Part shown: one piece after another, positions 47,033 through 53,701 of the stretch
Position numbering within the stretch: the first letter of the stretch is position 1
Layout: every line of letters starts with the position of its first letter
NCBI GenBank assembly: GCA_009841045.1
Contig: VXMO01000002.1
Span: 55,292-119,291, forward strand
DNA length: 64,000 nucleotides
DNA from: Dehalococcoidia bacterium
Lineage (GTDB): Bacteria > Chloroflexota > Dehalococcoidia > UBA6926
Direction of reading: 5' to 3'
Notes under the pieces: model-generated
What the model was told of the DNA's origin: nothing
What the model saw: the letters and a program-made list of their open reading frames with translations, nothing else
Databases searched by the model: none
Program-made: the position numbers and the translations under genes

Positions 47033-48685
47033 ATGTCAATCGCTCAAACGGCACTCAATAAACTCGCAGTTCGACCGTCGTACAGCTGGGGTCAACTGCG
47101 CGGCGACGTCTTCGGTGGACTAACGGCGGGAAGCATTGTGCTCCCGGCTGCGGTCGGCTACGGCGTGATCTCCGGTCTCGGCCCTGTCGCCGGCTTGTAC
47201 GGAGCCACCGCCGTCAGTCTCTTTGCCGCGCTCTTTGGCGGCACACGCGGAATGATTTCCGGCCCAAATATCCTTGTTACCCTGACCATGGCCGCGGTCG
47301 TTTCCCAGTACGCCAACAGCCTTGCAGAAGCTGCTGCCGCCGCCGTCCTTGCGGGTTTGATCCAGATCGGTTTCGGAGTTCTCCGGCTTGGACGATTTGT
47401 TTCCTACACTCCGTATTCACTGATAGCCGGTTTCCTCACGGCATTCGGAATCCTCCTGATCATCAAGCAGATACTGCTTGGGCTGGGCGCGTCAGCGGGC
47501 GGCACTGCGCTAGACAGCGTCCGTGCGTTGCCTGACGCGCTGAGGGAAGCCAACGTGGAGGCTATCATTGTCGCGGTCTTCTGTGTCGCGCTGGGAGTAG
47601 CATGGCGGGGAAGGCTCCTGAAAATCGCCCCGGCGCAATTCGCGGTGCTGGTTTTCGGGACAATCGTGGCTGTGTTGTTCTTTACGGGCGCGCCCACCAT
47701 TGGCAATGTCCCACAGGGACTGCCCTCACCAGAGTTGCCTGAGTTCACCCTCGATACGCTGGTCAGGCTTCTCCAACCTGCATTTGCCATGGCGCTGCTG
47801 AGTTCCCTATCAACCCTCATCGTGGCTCTCCCTCTGGACACGATCACCGGGACGCAGCACAAGCCCAATCAGGAACTGGCAGCGCAGGGCATGGGCAACG
47901 TTGCAGCCGGTTTCATCGGCGGCATGCCAGGGGGCGTGTCTCCGGGAACACTTGCCAACGCATTCAGCGGTGGACGTACGCAGGTGGCCGGGCTAACCGT
48001 TGCAGCCCTTATGGTCTCCGTCCTCCTCTTCCTCGGGCCGATCGCGGAACGCGTGCCCCTTTCGGTTCTCGCAGGCATCCTGATCATCAACGGCTGGAAC
48101 ATCATTGATTGGCGATTCATCAAGCGCCTGCATCGTGTTCCTGCCGACTACACAATCGTCATGGTCCTAACCTGCTCCATTGTGCTCTTTGTGGACATCA
48201 CCCTCGCCGTGGTGGTCGGCTTTGTGGTGTCCGCGTTGGCCGCTGCGCGACGGCGTGAAATGATGGAAACCGAGGTCCTCATCTCCACCCCAATTCTTGA
48301 CAGCGTGTTCCTTGAGAATGATGATGCAGACCCATTTGAGGCACGCGCTGGAGTCGTCATTTTCCCAGATCGCGTCACGGTGGCCTCAGCCCGTGAGGTG
48401 AGCCGCATAGTCCGTTCGGACATCCAGGCGCATCAGGTCGTCATCTTTGACATGTCCCGCACCTTTTTCATCGACGATTCCGCGGCAGTGGCTATAGCGG
48501 ATCTGATCAGGATTGCGACCGTTCGCCGCCCGGGCCGCGTTGTCATCGCGGGATTGACAAAACCGGTCACGGAAACGTTTGATGCGTTCGGCCTGCGCTC
48601 CGCCATGCCCGAAGGACTGATTGTTCCCGACATGGATGCCGCACGAGCCAGAGTACGAGACCTGCTGGCCACCCCTGCACCCTGA
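47033..48685 (+). CDS. SulP family anion transporter with STAS domain
   Basis: LRGDVFGGLTAGSIVLPAAVGYGVISGLGPVAGLYGA..., C-terminal STAS VVIFDMSRTFFIDDSAAVAIADLI; start set at ATG 47033. Confidence 0.88.
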   Translation: MSIAQTALNKLAVRPSYSWGQLRGDVFGGLTAGSIVLPAAVGYGVISGLGPVAGLYGATAVSLFAALFGGTRGMISGPNILVTLTMAAVVSQYANSLAEAAAAAVLAGLIQIGFGVLRLGRFVSYTPYSLIAGFLTAFGILLIIKQILLGLGASAGGTALDSVRALPDALREANVEAIIVAVFCVALGVAWRGRLLKIAPAQFAVLVFGTIVAVLFFTGAPTIGNVPQGLPSPELPEFTLDTLVRLLQPAFAMALLSSLSTLIVALPLDTITGTQHKPNQELAAQGMGNVAAGFIGGMPGGVSPGTLANAFSGGRTQVAGLTVAALMVSVLLFLGPIAERVPLSVLAGILIINGWNIIDWRFIKRLHRVPADYTIVMVLTCSIVLFVDITLAVVVGFVVSALAAARRREMMETEVLISTPILDSVFLENDDADPFEARAGVVIFPDRVTVASAREVSRIVRSDIQAHQVVIFDMSRTFFIDDSAAVAIADLIRIATVRRPGRVVIAGLTKPVTETFDAFGLRSAMPEGLIVPDMDAARARVRDLLATPAP

Positions 48686-48700
48686 GCTTGTCGAGAGGTG
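48670..48700. repeat. REP-like element, copy 4 (divergent)
   Basis: CACCCCTGCACCCTGAGCTTGTCGAGAGGTG; supplies the TGA stop of the SulP gene. Confidence 0.6.
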
Positions 48701-48718
48701 AATAGAGGAACCGGGCCC

Positions 48719-49831
48719 TCACCCCCAGACGTTCTGAGCCGTCTCGGCGACTACTCGCAGCTTTGCATTCTGTTCCTCAATGGTGAGTCGATTGCCGACG
48801 ATGGACGTGCCGAACCCGCATTGCGGGCTAATGGCCAGTTGCTCGTGCGGGAAGTGCTGTGAGGCCTCGGTAATCCTGTCCGAAAGCTCCGATAGTGTCT
48901 CGGCGCGTGGCGACTTGGTCGTGACCAGCCCAAGCGCCACTGTCTTGTCGTTGGGCACGCCGCGAAGAGGTTCAAATGAACCCGAGCGCTCGTCATCGTA
49001 CTCCAGCATCAGCCGATGCGCGTTCACCCGTTGGAGTACCGGCTCAACAATGCGGTCGTAACCGCCTTCGGCCAGCCAACGACTGCCCTGGTTGCCTCGG
49101 CAGAGGTGGAACGCGAATGTCGCCTCCGTGAAGCCGTCCATCACGGCGTTGTCCAGCTCGATTCCTTGTGCGACCCAGTCCTCTCCGGTCCGGCCTTGGG
49201 ACTCGTAGAATGCCGCCCATGTTGGATCAAGAATGAGAGGGTAGTGCGGGGCGTCGAGCTGGATATAAGTTGCGCCAAGCCTGATCAACTCTTCGATTTC
49301 CTCGCGGATGATCTGCGCCACGTCACTCAGAAACGCATCAAGCGTGGGGTATGCCTCAACTGATTTGCTCGGCGACCAGAAATTGGCGAATAGGCTGGGA
49401 CTCGGTAGCGTCACCTTCGGCATGCGTGTCGTGTGGCCCCGGAGATAGGTGAACTCCTCTGCCGACAGGTGACGTTTGCGCCGCAGTTCGCCAACAACGC
49501 CAAGCGTCGCCGGGCGCTCCGTCAGTGAATCTCCAACCCGCTCATCGCCACGCCAATCACCCCAGAGAAACGCGTCGATATCGAACTCGCCGAAGCCATC
49601 GACCGCCTCGGGCATCTGGCTCTGGAACGATAACCGCCGCATCTCGCCATCTGTAAGCACCTCGAACCCGGCCGCCTCCTGCGCAGCCACCGCGCCGTCG
49701 ACGGCGGCGTCCTCAATGCGCTTGAACTCCGAGGGCGTGATTTGTCCGGCCGCAACCTCCTCGCGCGCGGCGAGCAACTCCGGCGGCCTGATCATGCTTC
49801 CAACCACGTCGGCATGAGGCAGGTCTGACAT
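48719..49831 (-). CDS. Cobalamin-independent methionine synthase (MetE C-terminal-like) family protein
   Basis: PHADVVGSMIRPPELLAAREEVAAGQITPSEFKRIEDAAV..., YIQLDAPHYPLILDP, CRGNQGSRWLAEGGYD, ISPQCGFGTSIVGN. Confidence 0.83.
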   Translation of the reverse strand: MSDLPHADVVGSMIRPPELLAAREEVAAGQITPSEFKRIEDAAVDGAVAAQEAAGFEVLTDGEMRRLSFQSQMPEAVDGFGEFDIDAFLWGDWRGDERVGDSLTERPATLGVVGELRRKRHLSAEEFTYLRGHTTRMPKVTLPSPSLFANFWSPSKSVEAYPTLDAFLSDVAQIIREEIEELIRLGATYIQLDAPHYPLILDPTWAAFYESQGRTGEDWVAQGIELDNAVMDGFTEATFAFHLCRGNQGSRWLAEGGYDRIVEPVLQRVNAHRLMLEYDDERSGSFEPLRGVPNDKTVALGLVTTKSPRAETLSELSDRITEASQHFPHEQLAISPQCGFGTSIVGNRLTIEEQNAKLRVVAETAQNVWG

Positions 49832-50025
49832 GTTGCGGAGTCTTGCATATCGACGGGGCTTGGGCAAGCGATTCGGGTAGTCATTCGGGATAAAAGTTGC
49901 ATACACAATAAATGTGACTGATAATAATTGCCGTAAACAAATAATAAGGATGTCCTGAAATCTCGACTGCTTGGGCGCAGCGTACATGCTCTATACTGAC
50001 CTCAAATCACCATGGCGATAGACGA

Positions 50026-50511
50026 GTGACAGACAACCACGATCAATCTCAGGGCGGTAATGACTCCCCGCAAGGGGCGCAGCCTATAGGCTTGGGTATT
50101 CAGGTGACCAGCCTGATGAATGCGGTCCTCAGGGGCGCGGCGACCGAATTGGAGCCCTACGACATTACCCCATTGGAGTTCACAGCTCTGCGCATGTGCT
50201 TGGCCAAAGGCGAGACCACCATGACAGAGTTGGCGACGATATTGCCTGTCGACACCTCCCGCACAAGCCGCACCGTGACCGGCTTGGTTGACAAGGGCTT
50301 GCTCCGCAGGCGCAGGCGCCGAGACGACCGCCGTGTTGTTATGCTGCGGCTTTCCGAACAGGGAATTGAGCTAACCTCGACGCTCCAGGAACTGCTACGG
50401 GCCTTCGATGCCAGGCTCACGGAGAACGTCACTGAGGATGAACTGAGGGTGTTCGAATCCGTAATCTCAAGAATTGCCGCCAACTACGCTGCCATGCAGG
50501 AGACCGAATAG
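50026..50511 (+). CDS. MarR family transcriptional regulator
   Basis: GTG start; YDITPLEFTALRMCLAKGETTMTELATILPVDTSRTSRTVTGLVDKGLLRRRRRRDDRRVVMLRLSEQG. Confidence 0.88.
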   Translation: MTDNHDQSQGGNDSPQGAQPIGLGIQVTSLMNAVLRGAATELEPYDITPLEFTALRMCLAKGETTMTELATILPVDTSRTSRTVTGLVDKGLLRRRRRRDDRRVVMLRLSEQGIELTSTLQELLRAFDARLTENVTEDELRVFESVISRIAANYAAMQETE

Positions 50512-50569
50512 CTGCGAGAGGCCGCTCCACGGACATCGGCATCTCCGAGCATATAGACGGCGGCGCTGC

Positions 50570-51397
50570 TTACGAAAACGGCTTGTTGGCAATCGCCTCG
50601 CCGTATCCGACGGCTAGCAGCGCGCCGGGATCCCTCCGCCACCTCTCATAAGCAACGGCTATATCATCGGCGAGTTTCCTGGTGGTTACTCCGTAGCCAA
50701 TCGCCTGCTCTCTGAGACTCGGCGACAAGAACCAGGCGTAGACCAGGCGGTAAATGAACTCGATTTCCTCCGCAGAGTCGAACATGTCAAACGTCGCATT
50801 CATCCTGATGTTGGCAAATCCCGCCTTGATAAGCCGGTCCTTTAGTTCCTTGCCCATCTGCGGATGAGCATCATCAGTCGCCAGGATGTCTTCGAACATA
50901 TCCCATGCCTTCCTGAGGATGCCGAAGTCGGGCACAGTAAAGCTGGACTCGCAGATCATCTCGCGGCAGCCGATGATGCCCCCCGGCTTCAGGACGCGCA
51001 TCACCTCCGCCAGCACGGCCTCGGTGTCCGGAACGTGCATCAGGACGTTATGGCAGTGGGCGACGTCGAAGTAGTCGTCCTCAAACGGAAGGTCCGCCAC
51101 GTCGGCAACCTGGAATATCGTGTTCGTTTGGCCGGCTGCCTCCGCCACGGATCGCGCCAGGTCGATCTGCGATTCCTCCATGTCGACACCGTATAGCTCC
51201 CCCGGTGAGACAGCCTGTGCCAGGCCAACTGATATGGTGCCGGGGCCGCAGCCGAAATCCAGAATACGAAGCCCCGGCCTCAGATAGGGAAGGAGATAGG
51301 CGGCGTTTTTCTGCGCGGTGAAGCGCCGCATAGTCTCAACAAACTCATGGCCGAAGCCCATCGTGTAGTCAGGGGTTGAAGATGTTCCGTGCGTCAT
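50570..51397 (-). CDS. Class I SAM-dependent methyltransferase
   Basis: LRILDFGCGPGTISVGLAQAV.GELYGVDMEESQIDLAR, LPFEDDYFDVAHCHNVLMHVPD. Confidence 0.88.
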   Translation of the reverse strand: MTHGTSSTPDYTMGFGHEFVETMRRFTAQKNAAYLLPYLRPGLRILDFGCGPGTISVGLAQAVSPGELYGVDMEESQIDLARSVAEAAGQTNTIFQVADVADLPFEDDYFDVAHCHNVLMHVPDTEAVLAEVMRVLKPGGIIGCREMICESSFTVPDFGILRKAWDMFEDILATDDAHPQMGKELKDRLIKAGFANIRMNATFDMFDSAEEIEFIYRLVYAWFLSPSLREQAIGYGVTTRKLADDIAVAYERWRRDPGALLAVGYGEAIANKPFS

Positions 51398-51454
51398 TCG
51401 GGTATGCTTCCTCGCTCACCCCCACGGTCCAACATCGCTCCTCTCGGCCAGACT

Positions 51455-51668
51455 GTTGGCGCCCCCGTGTCGGGATCCGGGGGCTGCACAGACCCAAAAG
51501 GCGGGTCAGAACAGGTAGAGACTTTGGGGTGCGACAGCGCAGCGACCAAGGGGATGTTGTCGGGTGTAGTCGCCACCGGACTTGGCGCTGTTGCCGGCAC
51601 AGGCTTTCGCCGTACAAGGGCCAAGTGGGACACCTCCCGACATTGCACTGCGAATCTTGCCGAGTGTC
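51455..51668 (-). repeat. Conserved leader element, copy 1, upstream of the methyltransferase
   Basis: Homologous to 53335-53536; contains the shared 26-nt block TTTCG(C/T)CGTACAAGGGCCAAGTGGGA at 51605-51630 (25/26 identical). Confidence 0.75.
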
Positions 51669-51735
51669 ACTATACCACTTGGGTGTAACCATAGCGTAAC
51701 TATCTCACCGCATCGGCGTTACTTCGTGTAACTAT
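51669..51735 (-). promoter_or_regulatory. Predicted OmpR-type-controlled promoter, copy 1
   Basis: + strand: ACTATA 51669-51674 (TATAGT on minus), TAACCAT 51686-51692, TAACTAT 51697-51703, TAACTAT 51729-51735. Confidence 0.65.
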
Positions 51736-51763
51736 TCGCAGAACTCCGCCGGAATCTTCACTT

Positions 51764-51796
51764 CCGCTCACCCTGAGCCTGTCGAAGGGTGAGCGG
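51764..51796. repeat. REP-like palindromic element, copy 5
   Basis: CCGCTCACCCTGAGCCTGTCGAAGGGTGAGCGG. Confidence 0.8.
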
Positions 51797-51810
51797 GGCG
51801 CTTCCGTCCA

Positions 51811-52416
51811 CTACCTCCAGAACGCCGGTGCAATCTCTCTCACACAGTACGTGCCGGCTGCTCGCCAAGGCCCGTAGCCGTTGTTGGGGCATTCGCTGAT
51901 GCTGCTGACGCCATGGGTCAAGTATCGTTCCACAACCGACGTGCAATTCTTCGCGGCTGATAGCGCAAAGGGCCCGTCACCGTAGTTAACTGAAAAGTTC
52001 GAAGCCAAGAGATAAACAACTTCGTCGGCAGACACCGTCCCTGCCGGTGTTGAGAGAGCCGGGAAGCTTCCACCATGGTCGCTTGAAGCAGTCGTCCAGA
52101 GGGTGCACGGCCCCCGCCGGTCTTTACGTGCAGTTGGAGTGGTTCTTGTCGTGGTAGGAGACGCGCCTTGTGGGGGCGTCGTGGCGCGTGGCGTTGGAGT
52201 GGCAGTGGCCTCAGCCGCCGGGTCGTCGCCGTCCTCCTCTTCCGGAACCGCGGTCGGAGTGGCGGTCGCCAGAGCAGGCGGCGGCAGCAAGGGACCCGGG
52301 TTGCTCGGATCGGGAAGATCATCCTGAGCGGCGACAGAGGCGGCTGTCAGGATCAGCGATGCCAGCAAGACAATCGTTACAGCAAGACCAAAGGCAAGAC
52401 GTCCACGCTTGTTCAT
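51811..52416 (-). CDS. Secreted hypothetical protein with Pro/Thr/Ala-rich linker and Cys-containing C-terminal domain
   Basis: Signal peptide MNKRGRLAFGLAVTIVLLASLILTAASVAAQ; linker PPPALATATPTAVPEEEDGDDPAAEATATPTPRATTPPQGASPTTTRTTPTA; overlaps the end of the upstream gene. Confidence 0.75.
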   Translation of the reverse strand: MNKRGRLAFGLAVTIVLLASLILTAASVAAQDDLPDPSNPGPLLPPPALATATPTAVPEEEDGDDPAAEATATPTPRATTPPQGASPTTTRTTPTARKDRRGPCTLWTTASSDHGGSFPALSTPAGTVSADEVVYLLASNFSVNYGDGPFALSAAKNCTSVVERYLTHGVSSISECPNNGYGPWRAAGTYCVREIAPAFWR

Positions 52417-53213
52417 CAGCTGCCCCTCCTTTCCTGGGAAGCCGTCGAGTACGCGGTATAGGCGGCCAGCGCCGCCTCGTGAGCCTCCGTGTAGCGGGCG
52501 TAAGCGGCCTCAAGCCGGACGAGGCCGTCCTGATCAGTCGCGCAGTTTGAGACCGCCTCAACGCTGCCGCACAGGGAAATCGCCAGATCGCTGTAGTCAC
52601 GCTCAGCGCTCGACCGCTCTTCAAGCCGCTCATAGCTCTCATGGGCAAGCCTGTAGAAGGCGATGTCCTCGGTGAGCGTGCCGGCCGTCTCTGACAGTTC
52701 CCGGTGTTCGACAAAGAGAGTATCGTAGCGACCTTGGACGTTCGCCAACTCTCGCGACAATGAATCAACAGTGACTTGCAACCGTTCACGCTCCTGGTCG
52801 CTCCTGGAGACGACCAGCGAATAGCGCGTGTTCTCGGCTTTCAGATCATTACGGGCGTCTTCCAGGCCCTCGCGTTCCGCGCGTTCTCTCTCCAGCGCGG
52901 TCTCGGAGTTCTCAAGCTGTCGCCCAGTCTCCTGCACGGCCGAGGAAAGGGAATCGCGCTCATTTCCCAGTGAGGCAATCGTTGCCCGCTTCACCTCAAG
53001 CTCAGCCTTGTTCTCACTGAGATCCAGCGTGGTAGCGTTGAGTTGGCCCCGCGTTCCACTTAGTTCATTCAGGGAAAAGACCAGACCAACGCTGGCAACG
53101 CTCAGAAGCGCGATCGCCAGAACCAGTCCGACGATCTTCTTGTTGTTCGGCGCGCTGTCGAAAGCCACAACGGCCATCGCTATTCCAACGCTCAACTTGT
53201 TCATAACTCGCAT
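52416..53213 (-). CDS. Membrane-anchored coiled-coil protein
   Basis: TM (KKIVGLVLAIALLSVASVGLVFSL) followed by a long heptad-rich region; start at ATG 53213 (track ORF starts 53273). Confidence 0.75.
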   Translation of the reverse strand: MRVMNKLSVGIAMAVVAFDSAPNNKKIVGLVLAIALLSVASVGLVFSLNELSGTRGQLNATTLDLSENKAELEVKRATIASLGNERDSLSSAVQETGRQLENSETALERERAEREGLEDARNDLKAENTRYSLVVSRSDQERERLQVTVDSLSRELANVQGRYDTLFVEHRELSETAGTLTEDIAFYRLAHESYERLEERSSAERDYSDLAISLCGSVEAVSNCATDQDGLVRLEAAYARYTEAHEAALAAYTAYSTASQERRGS

Positions 53214-53334
53214 GGCACAGGTCGACCATCCTTTCCTTCTAAATGGGTGCAACCGGCGCTTGTCCAAGCGCAAAAATGTAGGTGAATGCCGAGAGAGGGG
53301 TTAGGGACTAATGCTCCATTCTCACGCTGTCAGC

Positions 53335-53536
53335 CATCGTGTTGGGAGCGAAGGCTGCGCAGACCCATAGCGGATCTGGATACAGGTGAAACCTGTGGAG
53401 TGCGGCAACACAGCGATCGCGAAAAGGCTCCCCGCGCGGTAGCCACCGGACGTGACGCTGCATTGGCACGGTATTTCGTCGTACAAGGGCCAAGTGGGAT
53501 GCCTCCCAACATGCACTACGAATCTGACCGCCCACT
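53335..53536 (-). repeat. Conserved leader element, copy 2, upstream of the coiled-coil gene
   Basis: Homologous to 51455-51668; shared block at 53474-53499; local hairpin ACAGGT-GAA-ACCTGT at 53382-53396. Confidence 0.75.
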
Positions 53537-53603
53537 ACTATACCACGCCGATATAACTATTCCGTAACTATTCGCACATGTTTCCATCACTTCTTGTAAC
53601 CAT
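53537..53603 (-). promoter_or_regulatory. Predicted OmpR-type-controlled promoter, copy 2
   Basis: ACTATA 53537-53542, TAACTAT 53554-53560, TAACTAT 53565-53571, TAACCAT 53597-53603; same spacing as copy 1. Confidence 0.65.
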
Positions 53604-53622
53604 TCACCAAAACACGCATAAT
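53594..53622 (+). promoter_or_regulatory. Possible divergent promoter for the hybrid kinase gene
   Basis: TTGTAA - 17 nt - CATAAT; the -35 overlaps the distal TAACCAT box. Confidence 0.45.
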
Positions 53623-53701
53623 TGGCCGTAGAAACGCAGATTCCTGTGTCCCTGAGGACGAAACCCCTTGGAGCTCCGAAGGCCCATTAAGAGGTGACGA
53701 G

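Noticed and set aside
51369-51692. Overlapping ORFs of about 107 aa on both strands in the leader region
   Set aside because: Both-strand ORFs over a promoter/leader; similarity to the other copy is explained better at the nucleotide level.
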